A stretch of 64,000 nucleotides of DNA, taken from Corbicula japonica (taxonomy: Eukaryota > Mollusca > Bivalvia > Venerida > Cyrenidae). The notes under the pieces are model-generated. The model was not told the DNA's origin. It was given only the letters and a program-made list of their open reading frames with translations, and did not search any database. Every line of letters starts with the position of its first letter. Positions within the stretch are counted from its first letter, which is position 1. Positions 22,958 through 34,200 of the stretch are shown one piece after another. The translations under genes and the position numbers were made by a program. Location of the stretch: NCBI GenBank assembly GCA_038501625.1, contig JAZAYU010000009.1:8174396-8238395 (forward strand), given 5' to 3'.

Positions 22958-23330
22958 GAATTTAATTAGACTTGTACAATATTTGAGTTTCTATAAGACT
23001 TAGGTTCCTTTTTTGAACCAGCTACATTCCATAATAGGTTCCAGAGTTATGGCCCTTGAAAGAGTCAAAGTAAGCTATTTTGACCTTTTCTCCACAATAG
23101 CAGCTTTATTTTTTCACTTGATTTTACCAAACTTGCACACAACTCTTACAACCATTGAGCAGTTGTTGACAGGTAAGCGACCCTATGGACCCTCTTGTTG
23201 CAAGGGTTATGGGCCCTTACTCTTTACTATTTAACTTCCACAGGCATATTTTTACTACATATGTATACGAATTCGATTTCAAAGCTGCATTTCGGGGGCA
23301 TATGTCAATTTCAAGTGACAGCTCTTGTTT
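22958..23330 (+). mobile_element. Tail of array D and right arm of family H
   Basis: Contains a degraded end (GGTAAGCGACCCTATGGACC, then CTCTTGTT at about 23190) and, 130 bp on, the family H right arm with a GTCAATTTCAAGTGAC hairpin and CTCTTGTTT. Two stacked element ends are therefore present. Confidence 0.6.
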
Positions 23331-23727
23331 ATTATGTATTTTTAATATTTAAATACAGCCTGGACAATTGAGTGCTTGGTATTGTACCCTGTTATTACAT
23401 AAACTGTATAAACAGTTTTGTGCAAGTGTCAGAAAACCTAGTAGTCAAGCACAAGCCCAACCATCCTCATGCAGTCAACCAGACCTGCATCACATGGCAA
23501 CATACATGGTTGATGCCACACTTAATGCACACAGTCACACACCTTACGTCTTAACACTACACCGCACAAAACACAAACCCTGATTTGCTTTGGGCAAGAC
23601 TAGCGATCGTTTTATTCGAGCAGGAATAAACAATACTTTACATACATTGTTTAAGTGTATATGCATAACTATACAAATGGATATATGTATGACAACATTG
23701 TCGACGTGAAGCTACATACTATAAGTA

Positions 23728-23880
23728 TCATTCACGTGTGTTGGGTAAAGAAAGCGTGATCCAGCCCGAGTGAAATATGCACAAGGGCGATAACGAGGCT
23801 CTGCCGAGTTACCGCCTAAGTGCATATTTCACGAGGGCTGGATCACGCGATCTTAACCCAACATAAGTGAATGATACTTT
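23728..23880. mobile_element. Palindromic element (~150 bp)
   Basis: Arms: TATCATTCACGTGTGTTGGG with AGCGTGATCCAGCCC on the left; GGGCTGGATCACGCGATCTT and CCCAACATAAGTGAATGATA on the right. A second inner stem (GTGAAATATGCACAAGG / TAAGTGCATATTTCAC) surrounds the centre. From 23881 to 24151 I see nothing. Confidence 0.65.
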
Positions 23881-24151
23881 TTCTTGCATACCATATTTAT
23901 TTTGCGCATTTTGGGGTATTTTCCGGTAATTTTTTCTTTGCACTACTTTTTATAGTAGGGGAGTGATATTACAATAAGGTCGGTGTTTCAAAGACAAAAA
24001 AACACAATATTTTCCCTTGTTTTCTGTTTTACACGTACTGAATAAGATTAAAGAACAATAAAAACCACATAACTCTGGTAGTAAATCTAAATAAATTAAT
24101 GAAAGGCAATACAATTAATTTATTTCAGTCATGACTAGTAAAAATATGTGG

Positions 24152-25269
24152 CTATAAAAATAATGTGTGGTACCTACTATATACCGTGTAGCTTAAATTG
24201 TGCACCCATTGCCACAGGAAGGTGATCTGATTTTTACACCATGCAAGTTCAGCTTCAAGATTCCTGACATAAGCTTGAAGGTTCCCACAACTTGGGCACT
24301 TGCTGCATATAGAATCTGTATTAAGAACATTTATGGCCTCACCAAAGAGAGAGGATAATGGTTTGTCTACTGGCAGCCTGTGTGATCCTGGAGTGAGACA
24401 CTGTGACAAGTTGTTGTCTTCATATTCTAATACAGGTGGTTGGTCAGTTACTTAGGGTCCTTGGGTAATTTGTTCTGAAGGTTTTTTGTCATGACACATA
24501 TCCTACCCTCTTCTGCTGGCCTTGAATTCTGCCTGTTGAGGTTCAATCAAAGCCTTAGAAAACGCATGTAACTCCTCGATTGATATAGCGTTCTGCAAGT
24601 CCCTTTGTTTGAAAATGAACTCGACCCATTTATCTTCAAGCTCTTAGTGAGATGTCTTCCTCTTTTCGGCAGATGGCCAACTTTATTACGTTGCTGGCTG
24701 AAATCCATATTCATCCAGCTTCCGATGGTGGATTTCAGCACTTTGAACTGTCGAGAGGCATTGCGTTGTCTGTGAATACGAGCATAATCAATAATGTCAA
24801 GTTTCTGCTTCACAGAGAATGACTTGTAATGTCTACAGGAACATTTATTGAAGAATTAGATCCACTGGAATCACTGAGTGGTGAACAGCCCTCACGAGAT
24901 TCACTGACACAGGGCGTATCATTAACAAATGTCTTAACCACAAACCATTCATTGACACTCTTCACTTCACTGACATTGCACTTCACTGACATTAGACCTA
25001 TTACTCATGCACTGACTTTCTCATGCTGTGGGACTGAGTCAGTTTCCTTTTTTTGGGACGACCGACGGGACGTTTGGGTGGTGCCTTGGGCAAAGGCAAA
25101 TTCTTCCAAGAGGAAGGAATTGCCTCTTCACTAGAAGAGAAGCGTACTGCAAACTTATCTGTAGAAATTGGTGAAGAACATGCTGAAGACGCCAAGTTTT
25201 ATTAGGCAAAAATGGAATATCATTGATCAATAGCACTTTCTTAAAACCAGCCAGTATAATTTTTTCCAT
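24152..25269 (-). pseudogene. Decayed pogo/Tigger-type N-terminal gene with AT-hook
   Basis: Pieces in different frames, read from 25269 downward: an AT-hook (KRPVGRPKKRKL), a Ser-rich acidic linker, a helix-turn-helix of the Psq/CENP-B kind (FSVKQKLDIIDYARIHRQRN ... KSTIGSWMN), a basic linker GRHLTKSL, then after a frameshift near 24650 a CENP-B-like second helix bundle (KWVEFIFKQRDLQNAISIEE). The last frame (24409-24152) has a C..C pair and a short coiled coil. DNA binding is expected of intact members of the family. Three or more frame changes make this copy non-functional or mis-assembled. Confidence 0.5.
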
Positions 25270-25910
25270 TACTCAAATGTTCTTCCAATGATAATTTCAT
25301 TACTCAATTCTAGCAAATAATTTTTTATTAAACAAAGCTCTGATGATTTTAAAACCGTTATACAAATGCATGTTTAATTGGATGACAGGCGTACACATTA
25401 ATTTGGATAATGAGCATCGATCATAATTATCATTAAGTTCAATTTGTTTCCTGTAATCAATATTGATTGGTAAACAATTGAACATGATTACGTGTAGGTG
25501 TTTAACAAACACTGGGTCCGCATATTGATCTTTTGTCTGCAGTTGAGAATCTTTTATCTTGCCGGTGCAGAAGACAAATCAGTCAGCATTCCATCAACAT
25601 AAAATAGAAAAAGAAACAGCAAAATTACAATAAGATTGCATTACTGGTATTTTGATTTACGTTTTTCTTATACTGAATATAGCGGTAGTAAGTTACGCTA
25701 CGCATGTCATAAATTGACTTTCAGAGATGTATTTCGATTTCAATTTAAATGATGTTGATGATTGTTTGAGCCTGGATAACATAAGTTTGCCAACGCCAGT
25801 CGTGGCCCTAACCCTATCCAATGGTCACGTTAAAGAGTGTTTCATTGTTTAGGAGACTGCTTCCTCCTCACAAAATATAAAAGTATAACATTTTTGTACT
25901 GCTGTTGTTT

Positions 25911-26725
25911 GCCCGGTTCCGGAGGATTTGTTAGTTCCGGAGGATTCCGAATATTATTCACGTATTTCCGGTTGGCGCCTGTTGGCGGCGAAATGTATGT
26001 TGACAATTATTTTAGTCAAACATTGATTTATATTTGTAGTGATTTTCAGAAACATTAATAAACATTACGTTTATGAAATAGAAATTCAAAACGTGCCAGG
26101 TATGGTAATTTTGCATTAATGAGTCGTGTTGGAAAACCGCGTTCTATAAATACTCGAGAGACCAACATTCCAAACGTCAATTATGTTGCAAAAGCTGAAT
26201 CAATTTTTAATGTACAATCATTACAGATGGTATTAATACAAATATTGGCTGGACGAAATTGTTTCCTTGTACAAAACTTGCTGTGCAACGAGGGTGACCC
26301 CCTTTGACTAGTTCCGGTGGATCATTAACTTAAAATTTAACATTTATTCATGATTTTTCTTGCCGAGGCACCAAATGGAGGAGCTTCTTGCAAACACGTT
26401 TGTCAATATAAAAATTAAAGAGAAAACAATTTTAACTATTTGTGAACATGTTTGATCAGAAAAATATCCAAAAAAGAAGTGTTTCCAACACGACTCACTC
26501 ATGCAAAATTGCCATACCTGGCATGTTTTGATTTTATATTTCATTAACTTAATGTTTATCAATGTTTCTGAAAATCACTACAAATATAAATCGATGCTTG
26601 ATTAAAATAAATTGTCAACATACCGTTCGCCGACGACAGCCGCCAACCGGAAATACGTGAATAATATTCTGAATCCCCCAGAACTAGCAAATCCTCAGGA
26701 ACCTGGCAACCTTCAGAAAGCACCC
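25911..26725. mobile_element. Fold-back element (~815 bp) with ~220-bp arms
   Basis: The left arm runs from GCCCGGTTCCGGAGGATTTG to CATTAATGAGTCGTGTTGG. The right arm is its complement, from CCAACACGACTCACTCATGC to AACCTGGCAACC. The arms are about 85-90% complementary by eye, with a ~340-bp unique spacer (26138-26480). The 62-codon ORF at 26119-26307 spans arm and spacer and is not recognised. Confidence 0.75.
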
Positions 26726-26730
26726 TGAGT

Positions 26731-27468
26731 CGCTTGTAACATTGTGTAGCTCTGTAGGCAGTTCTTTTAATGCTGGAATCCACACAAGAACTGCATTTAC
26801 ATCATGCACATTGGTATACTCAAGATCAACTTCAAAGGAAACATCCATTGGAGGCTTGATTTTGAAGTGATGGTAGCCTTTAATAACCCAGTGTTGTACA
26901 TTAATTCTAAGCTATTCATTGTGATATTAAATGCAGATTTTGTCCTTTTGGTATTTTACTTCACGAAAAAAAGTTCAAAATATGACTTGACAAGGTGTTG
27001 CAGCTGAACCAATGAAAAGAAATCCCCTTTGGCGCCTCTATCAATGATTTTTACCTAATACTCATTTTCCACCGGAAGTGACAAATGCTCATCGGAACTA
27101 GCTAAATGCTAACATCGCTAAGTCAACAATTTGCAGAGGATTTTTGAATGAAATGGAAAAAAAAGAAAATTCTATTTTATAGAGGAGATATTTTCCTACT
27201 TATATACAAAAAACACTTTTCCTAGATCGACCGTATAAAACAGTTTATGCACAAGATATGAAACATCCACCGGAACCGGACAACTAACTGTATTTCTGCA
27301 GCTTTAGAACTCAGATATCTTCTTATTCTTCTACTTCTTCTTCCAAGTAAACTTCATGCCTCAAATTGAGTATTCTCGAAGTTGGTGAACTGTACATGCG
27401 TCGTCGAGGACGAGATTGTGCAAATAAAATTTTGAATATACAGTTAAAATTAAAAGCACAGTAATAAC
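26731..27468. other. No gene seen
   Basis: AT-rich sequence with two CCACCGGAA words near 27070 and 27270, and the probable 3' end of the adjacent LINE on its right side. No supported feature. Confidence 0.5.
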
Positions 27469-28113
27469 CTAAGCACTGAAATCCTGCAGCTGCAGCCCGG
27501 ACTTGAAGCCCTCGGTAGTATTGGCTGCAACAACTGTATCTGGGAGTGAGTTCCACAGTCGGATGGTACTAGGAAAGAAGGAGGCTTGATGCACCAGGAT
27601 CCTCGAGTGTGGGACCAGAAATTTCATGCTGTGACCTCTCAGTAGGCAAATGTTAGACCTAATCAGATACGGTTCAACCGGAATAGCTATGAGCTGATGA
27701 ATTATCCGGTACATCGTAATAACCTTGGCATTGTGTCGACGTTGTTGTAGTGACTCCCAATGTAACTGGTTGAGCATGGTTGTTACGCTGCTCGTTCTAC
27801 GATAGTCCCCAAACACATATCTGGCTGCTCTTCTTTGTACTTGTTCTAGTTTATTAATATTACATTGGGTGAAAGGATCCCAGACAGTGGACGGGTACTC
27901 TACGATAGGTCTGTCTAATGATTTGTAACACATCTCCTTAACCTTTGGTGAGCAGTTGAATGTATTTCTTCGAAGAAAACCAAGCGTGTTATTTGCTTTA
28001 CGACAGGTTATGTTTATGTGATTGTTCCAAGAAAGATCAGAAGATATATTAACACCAAGGTACTTAGCTGTTTTGACAGTAGATATTAAATACAGGAAAA
28101 TTTGACTACCCAA
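27469..28113 (-). pseudogene. LINE reverse-transcriptase C-terminal fragment
   Basis: A 214-codon open frame holding the end of a non-LTR polymerase: KTAKYLGVNISSDLSWNNHI, then CYKSLDRPIVEYPSTVWDPF, LEQVQRRAARYVFGDYRR and the tail ASFFPSTIRLWNSLPDTVV. These are hallmarks of the CR1/Jockey-type LINE 3' region. Catalytic palm motifs are absent because the copy is cut off at the 5' side near 28113, typical of incomplete reverse transcription. The frame is intact, which suggests a fairly recent copy. Confidence 0.85.
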
Positions 28114-28501
28114 ATTTAATACTAAAAACTTTGTTTAAAAAATTATGAGTCAGACCTAAAACACTACTGTACATTTTATATACAATACCGTAACAATATA
28201 AAATCAGTCAAACTTCGATAGTTTGACAGGACCAAGGTTAAGTTCTAAGTCATTGAAGTTTCATTGAATGACATTAGATGATATAATATTTTCATGTGAA
28301 AATAAAATACATTGTAGAACAAATATTGTTCATTTCTTTTTATCAAAACTATTAAAAGCATGTTCAAAAATATACACCTAAGTATCGTGAATATATTTTT
28401 ACATAAAAATGAACAAGTATACAGTCAACAGTTAAAACTGTGCACACTTCCCAGATGTTTAATAAAGAAACATTGCCATGCTTGTTTGAATGGCAGCTCA
28501 T

Positions 28502-30440
28502 CTAACAAAGTCCTTTTGAATTAGAACAATGTAAATCGTGCACAACATGCTCAGCATCATTATTGTCCTGTGATTCTAAATAGCAAAACATGCCCAGTAA
28601 TCGCAGCTGGAAGAAATGGTGTCGTTGTGTGGCTTTCAATTTCTGTCTGATTTCAGCACAAACAGGAATATCAATGTCAATATCCATAGACCCATTTATG
28701 TCAGTCTGCTGCATTTTGTAAATGTAAACCAACGTCATCAGGCGCGTAGCTGCTTATACGCGTGTACGCGACTGAATCCACATGATTCACCTCAGAAAAG
28801 GACATAATGCACCAGACTGCAATATTTTTATAAAACAATTTCGGATTTTGGTTAGCATCCTCTCATCTCAGTCAGCCCCGCACAATTATGAATCCACATA
28901 AATAAGAGGCTGACTACGCCCCTGGTCACTTACGTGATGTCGTCGTCTTAGTCTTCATCTTGGTATTGGTGGTCTTGGTAGGCATATCTGGTACAAACCT
29001 GCTATATCGGTAGCAATTGTTAATGGTATTGGCTGTAACGAAAGCCCATATTCAAGATTGTAATGGCATCTAGAAATGTGAGTTCTGATACTGTTTCCAT
29101 GGCATCTAGCTGTCATTGTACTATGAGTGTTGTCATTTATTGGCAGATGAGTTATATATCGCCATTACAATTTTCCTGTTTTGGCAACAGAATTGATTTA
29201 TCTAGTTTTACAAGCCACTTTTCAAACATGTTTATCGTCGTCCACGCTTTGGTGTTGTAGTCATAGTCATTTGGTAGGTTTCAAACACTCAAAATACCAC
29301 AGGGATTTGCAGATTCACCTATCTATCATTAGGGAGTTTGTGTTAGCAGTTAAAACTTCACATTTTTCTCCTCCAGTAGCATCTTCTCAAGGTTAACAGC
29401 CTTTTTCTGCTGGAGGTTGATCTCAATGGTGCAATCCAATGGAGATGTCTCCATAGACTAGAACAGTTATTCTTTCTGTGCTTCATTTCGCCCCTTTACA
29501 GTCAACAATTTTAAATTCAAGAGTCTTGTTTGGTGTGAGTTTGAAGAATAACTCAGTTTCATCTGCATTGTAGATCTACAGGGGGTAGGACGTGGCACTG
29601 CATCAGAAGATAGTTAAGCGAGGAAAATGTTGCATTGGGATAAAAATGGCGGTTTAGTGGGCATTTTTTAAATAAACAGATTTATTTTGCGAGGTAATTG
29701 CCTTCATACTATATTTAATTTAATGTCCACCTGTGCATTCTGCGACCAGATGCCTAAGGTACCCTCGACACTTTGTTTCAGGAATGCAGGTTTTGTAACA
29801 AAAAAGTTATTGAAGGTTTTATATGAGAAACCCATTCAGTAAAGATATCCAGGTAATGCCAAAAAGGGAATGTCCCAATCCTCGAATGCCAGAAAATGGC
29901 ATGTCCTGTTTTCTTTCAAGCATGGGGGTTTGCTTATTGTGGACGAGCCAAGAAGAAAAAAGAAAATGTTATTTTGACTTGATAAAATGCTTAAACCCAA
30001 AATGGAAGTGCCCAAATGTCTTAAGATCAGCCTAAAATACCATATTTTTGGCGTGTTTACATTACCTTTACTGTATAAAACCTTCAATAACTATTTTGTT
30101 ACAAAACCTGCGTTTCTGAAACAAAGTGTCGAGGGTACCTTAGGCATCTGGTCGCAGAATGCACAGGTGGACATTAAATTAAATATAGTATGAAGGCACT
30201 TTCCTCGCAAAATAAATCTGTTTTATTTAAAAAATGCCCACTAAACCTCCATTATTATCCCAATGCAACATTTTCCTCGCTTAACTATCTTTGGATGCAG
30301 TGCCACGTCCTACCCCCTGATCTATGTTATTTGGTTTGCAGGGTTTCAGTAGATTTGATAGTGTTTCTCTCAAACTTTCTGCAGACACAGTTTTTTTACT
30401 TATCCGTTTAAAGAGCTACACTCTGTAAAACAGTTTATTA
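28502..30440 (-). pseudogene. Decayed Tigger (pogo-superfamily) transposase, split by a fold-back element
   Basis: Read from 30440 down: TVSAESLRETLSNLLKPCKP up to about 30326; a 741-bp insertion; then IYNADETELFFKLTPNKTLE (29575-29515), which contains the first catalytic Asp of the DDE domain. Further pieces: INMFEKWLVKLDKS near 29220, LTFLDAITILNMGF near 29060, and a C-terminal frame ending in SNSKGLC at 28502. Frame changes and stops separate the pieces. The order follows DDE_1/CENP-B-type transposases, with the middle DDE residues eroded. Confidence 0.65.
29579..30319. mobile_element. Fold-back element (741 bp) inserted in the Tigger remnant
   Basis: The ends CAGGGGGTAGGACGTGGCAC and its complement are near perfect, with arms of about 240 bp. 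The 5-bp ATCTA is repeated directly on both sides (29574-29578 and 30320-30324), a likely target-site duplication. The interrupted Tigger frame supplies the empty site. Confidence 0.8.
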
Positions 30441-30469
30441 AAATATTTGGCCTTTTCTTAACACTGCAT

Positions 30470-30630
30470 TGGATAAGGCTGTTATCCATGGGTGAACAGT
30501 GTAGACCCAGATCTGCCATCACTTCTATATAGTCTGGTTGGATCTGCACTGCTTACTATTGGTTCATTGTTATTTCTGACCAAGAATTGAATGCGGTAGA
30601 TCCTGATCAGATGGTATATGGGGCATTGCA
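30470..30630. repeat. GATCCAGATCAGCC palindromic MITE, diverged
   Basis: Contains GTAGACCCAGATCTGCCAT and GGTAGATCCTGATCAGATGG in opposite orientation around a degraded centre. Confidence 0.55.
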
Positions 30631-30639
30631 ATCAATATT

Positions 30640-31140
30640 TAATGCATTTAAATTCTAAACCATTTGGAAGCTACTGTAATATGGCTATTCACACTTTAGT
30701 TTGGTCACTTTTACAGTTGTTTACCAATCACTAGATTTTAAAATTGTTTACCATTGTTAGTTATAGCGTGTCAAAAACTCTGGGAAGCCAATTATTATAT
30801 GAAGTGTTGATAAGAAATTTAAAGTAGATCTGAAACACTGATAAAGTTATCATAAGCCTCTAATAGGTTAGTACCATAAAGCAGATTTACTAATTAATGT
30901 CAACTAGAGCAAATTGTTACAGAAACTGAAGCCACACAATGGCCTCTCATTATCATAGTTTACCCTTTCCTTCCTGAAATCCTTAATCCTCAAGTGGGTG
31001 TAGGTCACTGTAATGCGCAGGCTATTAGCCTTACAATTTCTGATGTTCTTGTGAGAAGTACACAACAGTTTTTGTATACTTAAATGGAATTGTGTTGTAA
31101 AATATTCAATATATTATAATATACATAAATATAATACATT
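30640..31140. other. 5' flank and leader of the mosaic gene
   Basis: AT-rich sequence before the signal-peptide exon. The last 70 bases are almost all A/T (AATATATTATAATATACATA). No clear TATA box, initiator or upstream exon can be defended. A further upstream noncoding exon is possible. Confidence 0.35.
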
Positions 31141-31212
31141 ATGAATTTTACCAAAATTCTGCTATTTGCTGTTGTGGTGGCAGCATCTCTTTACAGGCTG
31201 GATGCAAAGAAA
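31141..31212 (+). CDS. Exon 1: signal peptide
   Basis: 24 codons: [20 protein letters not shown], then DAKK. A short polar start, a hydrophobic core ([13 protein letters not shown]), and a likely cleavage after Asp-Ala. It ends in phase 0 at donor GTAAGT. This is the only ATG in the right place, and the sequence upstream is non-coding. Confidence 0.8.
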
Positions 31213-34200
31213 GTAAGTATGCATGCAGCTTTTATATGAGTGTTGAGTGTTACCTTGTCAGGCAATCTTCATCTTTTATAAAAGATCTTTTCTTCATTAA
31301 GTTTTTCTTCATTAAGTATCTCTTCAAAACTTGTATACCAATTTACACCAATAATATTTAGTGTATTATTTAAACATAATAGAATTATAGTTAAAAAAGT
31401 AATAAAAGACAACCTCCTATACTATTACCAACATCACTATTTTGATTATCCCTTTCCTCCATACACACTTTTACCCGTGTGCTACCAGTGTTGATCCCGT
31501 GCCGTCTGATCAGGATCTGCACTGGTCGCATTTTGGTCAGAAATAACAAATAAAAAGCGAACAGTTTAGATCCTGATCAGATGGTATGGATGTGCTGGCT
31601 GATCTGGATCTAAACTGTTCACCCTCTCAATAAAGGTGTATTTATGGAGGAAAGGGTTAAAGTGCAGTTGCAGTCTTGCTAAGGCAAGCTGTACTTGAAG
31701 TAAACTGCCCCACTGAGAAACAGTAAAGGGTCTCAAAAAGTTTGCAGAAAAGTGCTGATAACCAATGTGAGTGTTGTCTAAAATTCATGTTACTGTATTT
31801 GGAAACAGTTTTAACAATTTTTCAGACTTTTGTTGTTAAACTTTAAAGTATTATAACAGTACTTTTCATAAAGGTGCAAATTGAAATAAAGAAAAGAGAG
31901 AACTGTGAACTTTTTGAACACCCATCGTGAAAGGAAACTAGTTTGTTTGCATTTCAGAATTTTTGACAGACCAAGCATTGATGCAATAACATTTGGAATT
32001 GCATGACTTAATTTTGTGTTTACTTCCCCTGCTGATGACCAGAATGTTTGTGTTGCTTTTATGAAGCATATCATTGGTATCAACAAATCTATTACTTGCC
32101 GCAATTATGATAATTTCTGATAAACAGGACAAAAATGTCCCTTTTTTTCCACCTTAATAACAGTATTATCCAGTTGATGTTGTGTATTACCAGGGAAGCC
32201 GGCATAGTCATAATAAAGGGAATAGCAGAAACACAGACAGAAATACAAGCCGTGGGAGGTCAGCCGTGGACTATCTACCTCCAGTTAGTGGACAGAGAAT
32301 CAGGTCAGTGCTGGTAGAATACATCTAGCTGAAACAATTTGGAGCTTGAAAAAGAATATTCCTATGTAAAACTTGCAATCATGAAGTTCTTAAAGACATC
32401 CGTAATTTCAGCGAATTAGGGACATTACGGACCATGACAATTACGGACCAGACATAACGGACCAGATTTTGGGACATGAAGGACCATGAAAAGGACATAA
32501 CGGACCATATTTATGGACATTACGGACCATCTGTAAGACATTACGGACCATCTATAAGACATAACGGACCATCCATATGTACCTTACGGACCATCTTTAT
32601 AAAGATAAAATTTATGAATTATATATCAATGAAAACATAACAGATCATATTTATGTACATTACGGACCATTCTTTAGATCGACAGATATAGAATATAAAT
32701 TACATATCTATGACACACTTCCATGATTGCCAATAAAGACTCTTGGTATTTAGTAATATTTCTTTGATTATATATTGGCTATAATTTAATGGTCAAAATT
32801 ACAATAGTTGACAAATACGAAATGCATTTTTTATGCAATCAAAATTAGCAGTTTTTAACATCCGTTTGCAAAGTGACACATACCATAGAAGTACGGGGAA
32901 AGAATGCCAATCATGCTGGGTTTTCACACTTTATGACAGCCTGTGAAAGGCTGTTGGTATAGATTGTTGGAAATATCCATCCAATATTTAAAAACAAAGG
33001 GAGCCTAATCGATCCTACAAATTACCGACCAATAACACTATTGAGCTGTCGTGGGCTTATTATTTACAATGATTCTCAACCTTAGACTACAATGAAAATA
33101 ATATAATTAACGAATTTCAGGTTAGTTTTCAAAGCGGTTACTCTACTACAGATAATATTTTTATGCCTCCAAAGGGAGGCATATAGTAATCGGACCATCC
33201 GTCCGTCCATCCGTCCGTCTGTCCGTCCGCGCCGATGATCAATGCATTAAGTGTAATAATGTATGTTAAGGATGGTATTATGTGGTTATTTTTTCCTAAG
33301 CGGTTACCTGACAAGTTGGACACATTCTGTGGAGTTGTTGTGACATATAGTGGTATATTAAACTAACTAAAAAATTCACCACTTAAGGATGGACAGTCCA
33401 TCCTCAAAAGTGAGTAAATGTGCACGCACGATCAAGGCATTAAGTGTAATAATGTGTGTTCAGGATGGTATTATGTGGTTATTTTTCCTAAGCGGTTACC
33501 TGACAAAATACCACCTAAGTCGAAGAACCACCTTATCCTTAAATGTGAGTATGTCCGTCCGTCCGTCCATCCGAAATAATCTTGTCCTCGCTTCTTCTCC
33601 AAAACTGCTTGAGGGATTTCTTTGAAACTTCACAGGAGTGTTTGTCACCAAGCCTAGTTGTGCATATCAAGAATTTCTGCTCGGATTATTTTTGGCTGAG
33701 TTATGGCCCTTTTTAGCAAAATCTTGTCCTCGCTTCTTCTTCTCTAAAACCGCTTGACGGATTTCATTGAAACTTCACAGGAATGTTTGTCACCAAGCCT
33801 AGTTGTGCATATCCTATGGAATTTCTGATCGGATTATTTTTGGCGGAGTAATGGGCCTTTTTAGCTAACCCTAACCCTAAACCCTAACCCTAAGGTAAAT
33901 TTTGTTAACGCAATAGAGGTTACAATTTTTGTCCGATTGTCATGAAATTTGGTATGAATATTGATATTTCTACACAAATTATTAAAATCATGTTGTTAAA
34001 TTGACCAGGGTCCCTGCCCTGGGGATTTTAATTTTTTTTCTTTTAAATTCTGTTTTTAACCTTTGATTTTCTACAGTTATTAACCAGATTTTGACACAAC
34101 CTTTATACCATCTTAAAATTCAATCTTTCCTGAACAATTTATTCACTGGTTGTTCAGTGATAAAATTTGAAACAAAAATTTTAGTAGCAGGGTGAAAATT

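Larger units (their letters stand above)
9886..23330 (+). mobile_element. Composite region between matching arms of tandem-core family H
   Basis: The left arm (ATGCCCCCGAAGGGAGGCAT, then a CCGTCCGTCC run) and the right arm (CATTTCGGGGGCATATGTCA, then TTTCAAGTGACAGCTCTTGTTT) match those of the clean copy at 33163-37288. Between them lie the family H core up to about 10430, a 9-kb block with a recombinase gene, and core-like sequence resuming at about 19445 with the same words (ATTAAAATCTTGTCCATGC). Then come array D and a family A element. I infer one old element split by later insertions; two separate elements cannot be excluded. Confidence 0.5.

Noticed and set aside
32135..32317. 60-codon ORF with [16 protein letters not shown]
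   Set aside because: It overlaps exon 2 in another frame and cannot join the SRCR exon in phase.
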